Below are positions 1 to 6,968 of a stretch of 28,007 nt of DNA, piece by piece. Where the stretch lies: positions 1 to 28,007 of the forward strand of contig DGHK01000034.1 of NCBI GenBank assembly GCA_002392655.1, written 5' to 3'. The notes under the pieces are model-generated. The model was not told the DNA's origin, searched no databases, and saw only the letters and a list, made by a program, of their open reading frames with translations. A program made the translations under genes and the position numbers. Every line of letters begins with the position of its first letter. The stretch's first letter is position 1. This DNA comes from Lachnospiraceae bacterium UBA3850. GTDB lineage: Bacteria > Bacillota > Clostridia > Lachnospirales > Lachnospiraceae.

Positions 1-2
1 CG

Positions 3-161
3 GATGCGGAAAAGAAGGCTATTCCGTATATGATATTGGCAAATCAGTTTGTGTCTACGGCTTTCTTTGCAGGAAAAGATAAGTACGAGGAACTCTACCG
101 CATAAACAAGGCTATGACTGAATGGATTGGTAGGAATATGGACAAATTGAGTATTTCTTAA
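3..161 (+). CDS. 3' end of an unidentified protein (partial)
   Basis: An open frame enters from the left edge and ends at TAA 159-161, giving about 52 C-terminal residues that include YMILANQFVSTAFFAG and end in MDKLSIS. It is followed 33 bases later by a strong terminator, which supports a real gene end. I do not recognise the family. The fragment has mixed hydrophobic and charged character with no obvious membrane segment. Confidence 0.55.
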   Translation, partial: DAEKKAIPYMILANQFVSTAFFAGKDKYEELYRINKAMTEWIGRNMDKLSIS

Positions 162-194
162 GTAGAAGTTAAAGGAATACGCAGAGGTATTGAG

Positions 195-232
195 AAAAAC
201 AGCTGATGAAGAAATTCATCGGCTGTTTTTGA
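195..232 (+). terminator. Intrinsic terminator of the partial gene
   Basis: Left arm 195-210 (AAAAACAGCTGATGAA) pairs with right arm 215-230 (TTCATCGGCTGTTTTT) with a single G-U wobble and a GAAA loop. The right arm ends in a T-run. Confidence 0.85.
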
Positions 233-236
233 ATTA

Positions 237-272
237 GTAGCAAATAAAGTAGCAAATAAAGTAGTAAATAAA
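237..272. repeat. Three 12-bp tandem repeats
   Basis: GTAGCAAATAAA at 237-248 and 249-260, then GTAGTAAATAAA at 261-272. The array lies directly after the terminator in non-coding DNA. Confidence 0.85.
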
Positions 273-370
273 TAAAGTGGAAAAAGAACTATGCAAGATT
301 AAAATGTCGGTATAAATAAAACGGAAAAAGCTGTACTAGGTATATTGATAACAGTTAGGGAAAAGAATCT

Positions 371-425
371 TATTCCCCAAAAATAAAAAAATGTTGAATT
401 TGGGGAATAGAGAATGTGTTATAAT
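371..425 (+). promoter_or_regulatory. Promoter with an 11-bp inverted repeat (possible operator)
   Basis: TATTCCCCAAA (371-381) and TTTGGGGAATA (399-409) form a perfect inverted repeat separated by 17 bases. Just downstream is an extended -10, TGTTATAAT, ending at 425. There is no good -35 at normal spacing; TTGAAT at 394-399 is 20 bases away. The dyad could bind a repressor or activator. Transcription would run through the phosphatase relic toward the 689 gene. The promoter call is moderate and the operator role is inferred. Confidence 0.5.
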
Positions 426-493
426 CACGAAGGTATACGGATTGTTGATGCTGCTGAATGGTTAACTAATGTAAAATATGAGGAAAATAGCTA

Positions 494-565
494 ATGATAA
501 AAGTATTGTTTGTCTGCCACGGCAGGATAGAAAAACTGGTAATTTGCAGAATATGTATTTATTGA
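494..565 (+). pseudogene. Relic of a low-molecular-weight phosphotyrosine phosphatase gene
   Basis: A 23-codon frame starts MIKVLFVCHG, the usual start of this family (compare MINVLFVCWG in the intact gene at 6488). After six foreign residues (RIEKLV) it resumes with ICR, the next part of the C-x-G-N-I-C-R-S signature, and stops soon after. No ribosome binding site is evident. The best reading is the 5' end of a destroyed phosphatase gene, though so short a match could be chance. Confidence 0.45.
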
Positions 566-584
566 GTTTGTAACTTGGTTTTGT

Positions 585-625
585 GTTATGTAAACTTGAC
601 CTGAGATTGATACAGGTGTTACAAT
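585..625 (+). promoter_or_regulatory. Promoter of the 689 wall-binding protein, copied from or to 4157
   Basis: -35 TTGACC at 596-601, an 18-base spacer, and -10 TACAAT at 620-625. The 17 bases GTTATGTAAACTTGACC (585-601) recur exactly at 4157-4173 in front of the related gene at 4234. Confidence 0.7.
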
Positions 626-688
626 CGAAACAGTTTGTTTCACTAGTCAACTAAAATACACAGGCAAAAAAAGGAGGGTTTTTGTTTT

Positions 689-2119
689 ATGAAGAAAAAG
701 ATGGCTTGTTTATTGGTTATATTGATAATACTTAGTGTTTTCAATGTAAAGAGTGTAGTACATGCAGATAGTGCCTCTTTATATGCTGAATTAAAATCCG
801 GTCAGGCAATGACGATTGACTTGAATAAATGCGAAGGACAAACGTTGGTTAAGTTTGTTGTTCCTTCGAATGGATCCTTAAAAATAGAAGGTAATGCTCT
901 GGAGAATGAAGAGTATTCCTGTGTTCCGTTACTTAGGACATTTAAGTCTGATACGGAGCTTCAAAATCCTAAATACAATAATGGTTATGGACCAGAAGGA
1001 TCAAGATCTATATCTTATCTTTCTATGAGTAGTGCCAGTGATAATACTACACATGTTGAGTTAAGTAATTTCGTAAGTAAAGGGTATTATTATATTCTAA
1101 TTTACAGGGAAGGAAAAACAGACTATACAACGGGTAAAAAGGTATACCCTAAGTTTTCACTTAAATGTACATTTACTCCGATTCCTCAGAGCATAAATGT
1201 GGATTATGCGGATGAAGTAGTAGATGATAAGGAAGAAACCCCATTTTCATTCAATATTGGTTCTAAGAATTCAGTTACATTTTTTAGACCGGCTGAGTCT
1301 GTTTTAAGAAAAAATACAACAACATATTTTAAAGTTGAGATTCCCGAAGATGGAAAGTATGTAATAGAAAAAACTGACTATGATATGGATTATAATGTTG
1401 AAAATTATAGTGATGGTATTACGTTAGTAGATATTAGAGTTACATTAAGAGATAAGTATAAGAAGATTGTAAGTTTGACTAAAGATGAGGATAATAAGTT
1501 TTTGGTAGATGATCATTATCTTATTCCTTGTTATTATGAATTAAAAAAGGGAACTTATTTTCTTGAAGATACAACATTATCAAAGAATGCATATAAAAAG
1601 GATGGTAGAATGCTTCCGGTCTTAAGCACTATTGTATTCCACGAATATAGTTCGCAGTTAAACAAAGTGAAGAACGGTGGATCCTCTAAGTATTCCAACG
1701 AATGGGTAAATGGCAAATGGTACAATGCTGACGGAACCCAGACCTACAAGGGAACAATGACTTGGAAGAATGATGCTACTGGATGGTGGATTGAAGATAG
1801 TTCCGGATGGTATCCAACTGATTCATGGCAGAAGATAGACGGAATCTGGTATTTCTTCAAGCCGGATGGATATATGGCATCGAACGAATACTATAATGGT
1901 TACTGGTTCAACAGTGACGGCTCATGGGATGACAAATACTTCCTCAGCTGGAAGTCTAACGCAACCGGTTGGTGGGTAGAGGATATCTCAGGTTGGTGGC
2001 CTGCCAGCAGCTGGCTTAAGATAGACGGTTATTGGTATTACTTTGATGCATCAGGCTATATGGTAACAAGCCAGTACGTTGATGGCTGGTGGATCGGTGC
2101 TGATGGTGTTTGTTATTAA
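689..2119 (+). CDS. Secreted protein with C-terminal wall-binding repeats
   Basis: A 476-residue exported protein. Residues 1-26 form a signal peptide with a lysine-rich start, hydrophobic core and VHA cleavage site. Residues about 30-325 are rich in predicted beta strands and recall bacterial pre-peptidase-like beta-sandwich domains, but I cannot assign a family. From about residue 330 there are Trp/Tyr/Gly repeats (GWW-ED-SGWYP, DGIWYFF, GYWFNSDGSW) of the choline/glucan-binding type (CW_binding_1-like), which normally hold proteins to the cell wall. No catalytic motif is visible, so the N-terminal domain may be a ligand-binding or adhesion module. AGGAGGG (672-678) precedes ATG 689. The C-terminal ~137 residues closely match those of the 4234 protein, while the N-terminal half is unrelated, suggesting a module joined to a different head. 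It is followed by its own terminator. Confidence 0.85.
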   Translation: MKKKMACLLVILIILSVFNVKSVVHADSASLYAELKSGQAMTIDLNKCEGQTLVKFVVPSNGSLKIEGNALENEEYSCVPLLRTFKSDTELQNPKYNNGYGPEGSRSISYLSMSSASDNTTHVELSNFVSKGYYYILIYREGKTDYTTGKKVYPKFSLKCTFTPIPQSINVDYADEVVDDKEETPFSFNIGSKNSVTFFRPAESVLRKNTTTYFKVEIPEDGKYVIEKTDYDMDYNVENYSDGITLVDIRVTLRDKYKKIVSLTKDEDNKFLVDDHYLIPCYYELKKGTYFLEDTTLSKNAYKKDGRMLPVLSTIVFHEYSSQLNKVKNGGSSKYSNEWVNGKWYNADGTQTYKGTMTWKNDATGWWIEDSSGWYPTDSWQKIDGIWYFFKPDGYMASNEYYNGYWFNSDGSWDDKYFLSWKSNATGWWVEDISGWWPASSWLKIDGYWYYFDASGYMVTSQYVDGWWIGADGVCY

Positions 2120-2137
2120 CTTCATAAGTTAAGGATA

Positions 2138-2175
2138 AGGTGTCGAGAGTGGTATGCTCCCGGCACCTCAATTTT
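2138..2175 (+). terminator. Terminator of the 689 gene
   Basis: AGGTGTCGAGAG (2138-2149) pairs with CTCCCGGCACCT (2157-2168) with one mismatch and one wobble, followed by ATTTT. Confidence 0.7.
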
Positions 2176-2209
2176 AAGTCAGCTTTACCCTTAATGAGAT
2201 GGTTATGTC

Positions 2210-2301
2210 CGTCAATAAGGTGACGGATATTACCGATATAAATTACGTCAATAAGGTGACGGATTTTTGACCATTTTCGTCACCTTGTTGACGCATTTTT
2301 T
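2210..2301 (+). repeat. Direct and inverted 16-19 bp repeat ending in a terminator
   Basis: CGTCAATAAGGTGACGGAT occurs at 2210-2228 and again at 2246-2264. The inverted form CGTCACCTTGTTGACG lies at 2278-2293 and is followed by six T. The second and third copies form a 16-bp hairpin with a 16-base loop (one G-U), a good terminator shape. The first copy could compete for the same arm. Confidence 0.75.
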
Positions 2302-2436
2302 ATGAGTAAGCGAAGTAAAATGAATCCAGTCATAATATTTAAAAGGATAAATAGAAAATAACAACCCTAAATATTTTTCTGCTCTGAATTTCCACATGAA
2401 TATTTCTCGAGATATAATAAATGTAGAAGCAATTAT

Positions 2437-2700
2437 TGCAAATTCCGCTTAATCTGCACACCAATTCCTGATGGGCTGAATACAATTCCGCTCGAACTGA
2501 GTACTAAGAGGCTTCAGGCCTCTTAACTATAATCGATCAGTATATGAATGCCCTGTCAAGGGGCTTAATAGCTTCATTTTACCATTGACTGGGTATTCAT
2601 ATACTGATATGCAGTTCAATCGAAAAGACATGCAGATTAATCCGGAGTGACCATGCAGTTCATTCCGGAAACAGCATGCAGTTTGGCCGGAATATGCAAG
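2437..2700. mobile_element. Internally deleted insertion-sequence remnant with terminal multi-repeats
   Basis: The right part has four CATGCAG-type units starting at 2609, 2630, 2653 and 2676, spaced 21-23 bp and sharing CAGWTY...CCGGA. The left part (about 2437-2500) has three units of the same motif in opposite orientation, e.g. CCGCTTAATCTGCA and CCGCTCGAACTG. Inverted arrays of repeats at both ends are a feature of IS21-type elements, but no transposase lies between them. The core carries a hairpin at 2507-2527 (TAAGAGGC/GCCTCTTA) and an 18-bp inverted repeat at 2536-2553/2591-2608. The right end runs into the 5' end of the signal peptidase gene. The IS21-like assignment is inference. Confidence 0.5.
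2536..2608. repeat. 18-bp inverted repeat enclosing a small hairpin
   Basis: ATCAGTATATGAATGCCC (2536-2553) and GGGTATTCATATACTGAT (2591-2608) are complementary with one wobble. GCCC/GGGC at 2550-2564 can form a small inner stem. There is no T-run, so it is not a standard terminator. It sits between the two inverted repeat blocks of the element remnant. Confidence 0.7.
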
Positions 2701-2726
2701 CAATTATTAAAGAGGTACAAGCATAT

Positions 2727-3233
2727 ATGAAGGAAAAGCAAAAAGAAAATAAGAAAAAAACGTTTATAGATGCATTTATCATAATACTCTTGGTTTGTTG
2801 TGCTTTGAGTTTACTTTATGCAATAGCAATTCATACGTTTTTCCATATATCTCGTGGAGAAGGGTTGTCAAATGAACCGACAATCAGAAACAACGCATTT
2901 ATATTTTCTACGAAAACATATTTTGGAATTGATAAAGGTGAATTCGTTCTTGCAGAACCACTTGCTCTTAATAAAGAGTCTATTCTTAAACGAGTAGTTG
3001 CTACTGAAGGAGATCATGTAGTTATACAGGACGGCAGAATGTACATCAATGATAAGGATGTGACTGAAGGTGAAGATGTATATTATGGCCAGCCTGTTGA
3101 ACTGATTGTGCCGGATAATGAGTATTTTCTGATGGGAGATAATATAAGCAATTCTTATGACTCAAGAAACTTTGGATGCATCACAGAAGATGAAATAATA
3201 GATAATCTCGAGAGTGTGAAAGTTTTTCTGTAA
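2727..3233 (+). CDS. lepB: Type I signal peptidase (S26 family)
   Basis: A 168-residue membrane protease that removes signal peptides from exported proteins on the outer face of the membrane. A Lys-rich start is followed by one membrane helix (about residues 13-36). The catalytic serine is in GLSNEPT (Ser48; the family usually has SMxPT) and the general-base lysine is Lys88 in ILKRVV. The conserved GDN-x-NSYDSRNFG box is near the C-terminus. I chose ATG 2727, preceded by AAAGAGG (2709-2715, spacing 11). In-frame ATGs at 2676 and 2694 lie inside the repeat units of the element remnant and lack a good ribosome binding site, but cannot be excluded. It sits between genes for three exported wall proteins, which are plausible substrates. 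The gene symbol is by family only. Confidence 0.85.
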   Translation: MKEKQKENKKKTFIDAFIIILLVCCALSLLYAIAIHTFFHISRGEGLSNEPTIRNNAFIFSTKTYFGIDKGEFVLAEPLALNKESILKRVVATEGDHVVIQDGRMYINDKDVTEGEDVYYGQPVELIVPDNEYFLMGDNISNSYDSRNFGCITEDEIIDNLESVKVFL

Positions 3234-3255
3234 GTGAAATATCCTAAGATAATAG

Positions 3256-3298
3256 ACGAGCTGAATGATAATATATCAACTATTGTTCAGCTCGTTTT
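3256..3298 (+). terminator. Terminator after the signal peptidase
   Basis: ACGAGCTGAA (3256-3265) pairs perfectly with TTCAGCTCGT (3286-3295), followed by TTT. Confidence 0.8.
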
Positions 3299-3315
3299 GC
3301 CTATACTTAATAAAA

Positions 3316-3531
3316 ATGCTTTCGACAAGAATTATGACCGAACAGCATATTGAAGAGATAGAGAGAAATTTCAACATAGCTTACTATCAAAGATATTGAC
3401 AAAAACGGGAGCATGAGCACGAAGCTCCTGATTATGATATTGAAATAGCTTTATCGAAGATGCTGACTGAATTAAAAAAATATAGTGGGATATTTATTGA
3501 AATGATAAAATTACAACATGCATCTGTTTAG
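3316..3531 (+). pseudogene. Possible broken small gene (in-frame TGA)
   Basis: One frame starting at ATG 3316 encodes 27 residues (MLSTRIMTEQHIEEIERNF...), stops at TGA 3397-3399, and then stays open for 43 more codons to TAG 3529-3531, including DYDIEIALSKMLTELKKY. Both halves have a soluble, helical, charged composition, so this may be one gene broken by a nonsense change. No family is recognised and no ribosome binding site is clear. Confidence 0.3.
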
Positions 3532-3541
3532 GAGAAAAATT

Positions 3542-4000
3542 ATGGGAAAAAGGTTTTTTAAAACAATTATTGCTTTATCGCTTGTTATCGTAATGCTTTT
3601 AAATTATTCACCAGCATCCAAAGTAGAAGCATCGATGGGCTCCTGGAAGTCTGATGCAAATGGCTGGTGGTATGATCTTGATGGTTCTTATGCTCGAGGT
3701 TGGAGAGAAATAGATGGCTACTGGTATTTCTTCACCGAAAGTGGCTATATGGATTATTCGGAATATAGAGATGGCTGCTGGCTAAATGCAGATGGAACAT
3801 GGAATACAGCGTATTCCGGCGGCTATTGGGCTAGTGACTCTACCGGATGGTGGTATACAGATGCGTCAGGCTGGTATCCAAAGAGTCAGTGGCTCTGGAT
3901 TGACGGAAGCTGCTACTACTTCAAAGCAGACGGGTATATGGAAACAAATACATATATCGATGGCTGCTGGGTAGGCTCTGACGGAGCATGGGTTAAATAA
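3542..4000 (+). CDS. Small secreted wall-binding repeat protein
   Basis: A 152-residue exported protein made almost entirely of wall-binding repeats. The signal peptide covers about residues 1-31 (MGKRFFKTIIAL..., cleavage near VEA). Then come two rounds of the GSWKSDANGWWYDLDG / GYWYFFTESGYM / DGCWLNADGTW pattern, the Trp/Tyr-rich glucan- or choline-binding type. There is no separate functional head domain, so it may be a wall decoy, a spacer or a truncated relative of its neighbours. AGGAG (3530-3534) is 7 bases before ATG 3542; the upstream in-frame ATG 3518 has no such site. The repeats are Cys-containing (GCWLNADG, GSCYYF, GCWVGSDG), unlike the 689 and 4234 modules. Confidence 0.85.
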   Translation: MGKRFFKTIIALSLVIVMLLNYSPASKVEASMGSWKSDANGWWYDLDGSYARGWREIDGYWYFFTESGYMDYSEYRDGCWLNADGTWNTAYSGGYWASDSTGWWYTDASGWYPKSQWLWIDGSCYYFKADGYMETNTYIDGCWVGSDGAWVK

Positions 4001-4046
4001 GATATATATGACAACCCACCAGGGACGTCTCTTTATATTATTATGC

Positions 4047-4113
4047 AAAAAAACCTCCTTAAAGGTGATTTATCATATGATTATGTTGATGATCACGTTT
4101 AAAGGAGGTTTTT
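4047..4113 (+). terminator. Terminator of the 3542 gene; right arm mimics a ribosome binding site
   Basis: AAAACCTCCTTAAA (about 4050-4063) pairs with TTTAAAGGAGGTTTT (4098-4112) with one bulged T, and the T-run follows the right arm. The AAAGGAGG in the right arm lies before ATG 4117, which makes a longer reading of the next gene look attractive. Sequestration of that site and the better start at 4234 argue that this is a terminator only. Confidence 0.7.
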
Positions 4114-4156
4114 AAAATGAGAGAAGTACATGGAAAAAAGATCAGAACCCCTGGGA

Positions 4157-4196
4157 GTTATGTAAACTTGACCGAGGGGGTGAGCAGTGCTACACT
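4157..4196 (+). promoter_or_regulatory. Promoter of the 4234 gene
   Basis: -35 TTGACC (4168-4173), a 17-base spacer and -10 TACACT (4191-4196). The upstream 17 bases are identical to 585-601. It lies inside the longer open frame from 4117, which supports starting translation at 4234. Confidence 0.7.
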
Positions 4197-4233
4197 GAAC
4201 CCATCAGTTTATAAGGAGAAGGAGGGTTTTGCA

Positions 4234-5565
4234 ATGAAGATGAAAAGGATAATTGCGGTTGTTCTGTCGATACTTATGGTGCTGGGAACAATCAGCATCA
4301 AAGGCGGCGTGCAGGCTGCAGGGAATACTGTTACGGTAAAGGCTAGTCAGATAAAGTCGTGTAAGTATTGTAAAAATAAAAATGGAAATGTATGGTTAGA
4401 TATTACTGAAGATGTGAATCTGATCATCGATATGGATGTGGATTTAAAGCTTTCGTATATAAGGGAAACTTCATACCCAAATATTAACCTTACAATAAAA
4501 GGCAGTAAAAAACTGACGTTAACTGCCGGGGTAAATATAATAAGTGCAAAAAGGCATGGTGGATACGGAGTATTGAACCTTGAATCAGGTTCGAATGTAT
4601 GTGTTGGAATCGGCTCTGCTGAGGCAACTATAAGTGTGGATGAAATGAATATTAAGAGTGGCGCCAATTTTACGTTTGTTAATAATTACAATGGCACATA
4701 TCCTGATACCGAACCATATCCAATTGAATGTAACAGTTTTACCTCATCGGGAAATCTTAATCTTAAAGTATTGCGTGTTAATTACTGTATTGGTGCAAAT
4801 GAAATCGTTATTAACGGTGGAACGGTTACAAGTGAGGTTTATGGTTCAACATTTAGGTCAAATAAAATAACGATTAACTCCGGTTATTTAGATTTAAAAG
4901 ATACTGGAAGTAGTACTTATGCTCGTTCTCCAATAAATGCAAGTGACTTAGTTCTGGGTTCATCCCTTTATATAAAAGAACCAGAGGGAGCTATATGGAA
5001 AGCTACAAAGTATCGTTCAGGAGTTCACGACAAGAACGGTAATATAGCTTATCACGTTATCATCGACAAGAAGCCTGCCGGTTATGACAACGGTGGTTCA
5101 TCCGGAAACGGAAGTGGAACAGGAAGCAACGGCGGTTACTCAAATGAGTGGGTGAATGGAAAGTGGTATAACGCTGATGGTTCACAGACCTACAAGGGAA
5201 CACTTAAGTGGAAGTCCGATGCAACCGGATGGTGGGTTGAAGATACAGATGGATGGTATCCTACAAACGCATGGCAGAAGATAGACGGAATATGGTATTT
5301 CTTCAAGCCAGACGGATACATGGCAGCAAATGAGTACTACAACGGTTACTGGTTCAACGCTGACGGATCATGGGCAGAGCAGTATTTCCTGACATGGAAG
5401 CAGAATGCAACCGGCTGGTGGGTAGAGGATATCTCAGGCTGGTGGCCATCAAACAGCTGGCTCAAGATTGACGGTTACTGGTATTACTTTGACGCATCAG
5501 GATATATGGTGACAAATCAGTATGTTGATGGTTGGTGGATCGGTGCTGACGGAATTTGCTACTAA
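4234..5565 (+). CDS. Secreted beta-rich protein with C-terminal wall-binding repeats
   Basis: A 443-residue exported protein. Signal peptide MKMKRIIAVVLSILMVLGTI... with cleavage near VQA. Residues about 30-270 contain repeated short hydrophobic strands (LNLTIKGSKKLTLTAG, GVLNLESGSNV, MNIKSGANFTF, EIVINGGTVTS) that resemble the right-handed beta-helix carbohydrate-binding domains found in Firmicute surface proteins; no catalytic residues are evident. A Gly/Ser-rich linker follows, then about 137 residues of wall-binding repeats nearly identical to the end of the 689 protein. GGAGGG (4221-4226) is 7 bases before ATG 4234. The frame is open back to 4117, but the promoter at 4168-4196 lies within that extension. 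Likely role: carbohydrate binding or adhesion at the cell surface (inferred). Confidence 0.85.
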   Translation: MKMKRIIAVVLSILMVLGTISIKGGVQAAGNTVTVKASQIKSCKYCKNKNGNVWLDITEDVNLIIDMDVDLKLSYIRETSYPNINLTIKGSKKLTLTAGVNIISAKRHGGYGVLNLESGSNVCVGIGSAEATISVDEMNIKSGANFTFVNNYNGTYPDTEPYPIECNSFTSSGNLNLKVLRVNYCIGANEIVINGGTVTSEVYGSTFRSNKITINSGYLDLKDTGSSTYARSPINASDLVLGSSLYIKEPEGAIWKATKYRSGVHDKNGNIAYHVIIDKKPAGYDNGGSSGNGSGTGSNGGYSNEWVNGKWYNADGSQTYKGTLKWKSDATGWWVEDTDGWYPTNAWQKIDGIWYFFKPDGYMAANEYYNGYWFNADGSWAEQYFLTWKQNATGWWVEDISGWWPSNSWLKIDGYWYYFDASGYMVTNQYVDGWWIGADGICY

Positions 5566-5572
5566 ATAATAT

Positions 5573-5608
5573 GAACCTCCCTTTCACATTGTGAGAGGGA
5601 GGTTTTTT
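5573..5608 (+). terminator. Terminator of the 4234 gene
   Basis: AACCTCCCT pairs with AGGGAGGTT around a short TCACA/TGTGA inner stem, followed by TTTTTT (5603-5608). Confidence 0.9.
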
Positions 5609-5634
5609 ATTAGGAAAATAGTTGAGTTATTGAT

Positions 5635-5665
5635 TCGACAATAACCACGGACTGTGTGGTATAAT
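5635..5665 (+). promoter_or_regulatory. Promoter of the budA-hflX operon
   Basis: Extended -10 TGGTATAAT (5657-5665). A weak -35, TCGACA (5635-5640), is 19 bases away. An 84-base leader follows before the budA start. Confidence 0.55.
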
Positions 5666-5749
5666 AAACGTATGTTTTCAAATGGCTTAGTATTTGGAGA
5701 AGGCCTCGAATAGGCAAATGAATGGGTGAAGAAAAGGAGAAAACAGGAT

Positions 5750-6472
5750 ATGGGTAAATACTATCAGGTATCTACCTTGCAGGCTTTGGCTTTGGGGTAT
5801 TCAAAGTCTGTGATCAAGGTGGAAGAATTGCTTAAACACGGAGATTTTGGCCTTGGTACTTTTGAAGATGTGGACGGAGAGATGATTATTCTTGATGGAA
5901 AATGCTATCGTGCTCAGAATAACGGAGACGTAGTTCCGGCAGAGGCTGAAAGAGGAGTTCCATTTGCTGCTGTATGTCATTTTGAGCCACAGCGGACAGC
6001 ACAAATCGGTGAAGTCGATACTATTGAAAAGCTCAAGACCTGGCTTACGCTTCAGATTGAGGAGGATTTTGGACTTAATTCTATGTATGCAGTTCGGATA
6101 GAAGGAGAATTTTCCAAAGTAGATGCAAGGTCGGAATCAGGGACGAAGGCACATCATGTGACTTTGAAAGATGCATTGAGCGTAACACAGAAGGCTTTTA
6201 TTTTTGAGAATATTAAAGGTTCTCTGGTGTGCGTATATTTTCCTGATTATATGGACGGAATCAATGCGGCGGGGTGGCATCTTCATTTTCTCTCAGAAGA
6301 TAAAAAATATGGTGGACATGTATTTGACATCAGCCTGAATCAGGGAGATGCTTCCTTTAACAGGATTACAAATGTTGAGGTAAGGATACCGGATACTCCT
6401 GCATTTGATACCTATGCTTTGAAGGGAACATCACAGGAAGAAATCAAAAGTGTAGAACAGGGAAAGAAATAA
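5750..6472 (+). CDS. budA: Alpha-acetolactate decarboxylase
   Basis: A 240-residue cytoplasmic enzyme converting (S)-2-acetolactate to (R)-acetoin with loss of CO2, a pH-neutral overflow route from pyruvate. It begins with the family's typical YQVSTLQAL-LGYSK start and has the zinc-binding histidines in GWHLHF (His177, His179) and GGHVFD (His190). Length is normal. ATG 5750 is preceded by AGGAG (5735-5739); a GTG at 5726 would add eight Lys/Arg-rich residues and has no good site. No acetolactate synthase gene is nearby, so substrate must come from elsewhere, e.g. branched-chain amino acid synthesis. It is first in a compact run with the phosphatase gene 15 bases downstream. Confidence 0.93.
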   Translation: MGKYYQVSTLQALALGYSKSVIKVEELLKHGDFGLGTFEDVDGEMIILDGKCYRAQNNGDVVPAEAERGVPFAAVCHFEPQRTAQIGEVDTIEKLKTWLTLQIEEDFGLNSMYAVRIEGEFSKVDARSESGTKAHHVTLKDALSVTQKAFIFENIKGSLVCVYFPDYMDGINAAGWHLHFLSEDKKYGGHVFDISLNQGDASFNRITNVEVRIPDTPAFDTYALKGTSQEEIKSVEQGKK

Positions 6473-6487
6473 AGGTATTAGAGTGAT

Positions 6488-6967
6488 ATGATAAATGTAC
6501 TTTTTGTATGCTGGGGCAATATATGTAGATCGCCAATGGCTGAGTTTATTTTTAAAAATATGGTAAAAAAGCGAGGGCTGGAGTCTAAGTTTCATATCGA
6601 GTCCAGAGCGACGCATACTGATGAGATATGGAATGGACAGGGTAACCCTGTCTATTCTCCTGCAAGGGAGAAGCTGGCGGAGCATGGGATATCCTGCAAA
6701 GGGAAAAGAGCCCAGCTTCTGACAAAGTCGGATTATGAGGATTATGATTATATAATCGGAATGGATGATCTGAACTACAGATGGATGCACAGGATTTTGG
6801 GAAAGTCAGTTCCGGATTCGAAGATATCACTTCTGATGGATTATACTAGTCACCCTAGAAGTGTGGCCGATCCGTGGTATACCGGAGATTTTGATGCTAC
6901 ATACATAGATGTGGTTGAGGGCTGCGAAGGCTTCCTTGAATATTTAAGAAAAGAGGGAAAGATTTGA
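6488..6967 (+). CDS. Low-molecular-weight phosphotyrosine protein phosphatase
   Basis: A 159-residue cytoplasmic phosphatase. The P-loop CWGNICRS (Cys8 nucleophile, Arg14) is at the N-terminus and the catalytic acid Asp128 is in DPWYTGDF. In the related protein-arginine phosphatase YwlE the residue after Asn is Thr, while tyrosine phosphatases have Ile. Here it is Ile12, which points to phosphotyrosine. Tyr substrates in Firmicutes are often capsule or exopolysaccharide kinases, but none is in the window. It is tightly packed with the YwlG-like gene (1-base gap), the same pairing of families as ywlE and ywlG in Bacillus. The ribosome binding site is weak, so coupling to budA translation is possible. 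Confidence 0.93.
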   Translation: MINVLFVCWGNICRSPMAEFIFKNMVKKRGLESKFHIESRATHTDEIWNGQGNPVYSPAREKLAEHGISCKGKRAQLLTKSDYEDYDYIIGMDDLNYRWMHRILGKSVPDSKISLLMDYTSHPRSVADPWYTGDFDATYIDVVEGCEGFLEYLRKEGKI

Positions 6968-6968
6968 G

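Noticed and set aside
462..650. 62-codon minus-strand ORF
   Set aside because: It has no ribosome binding site, overlaps the promoter of the 689 gene, and has a Cys/Leu-rich random-looking translation.
4117..4233. Longer start of the 4234 gene at ATG 4117 with AAAGGAGG in front
   Set aside because: The ribosome binding site is the right arm of a terminator hairpin, a promoter lies inside the extension, and the signal peptide begins at 4234.
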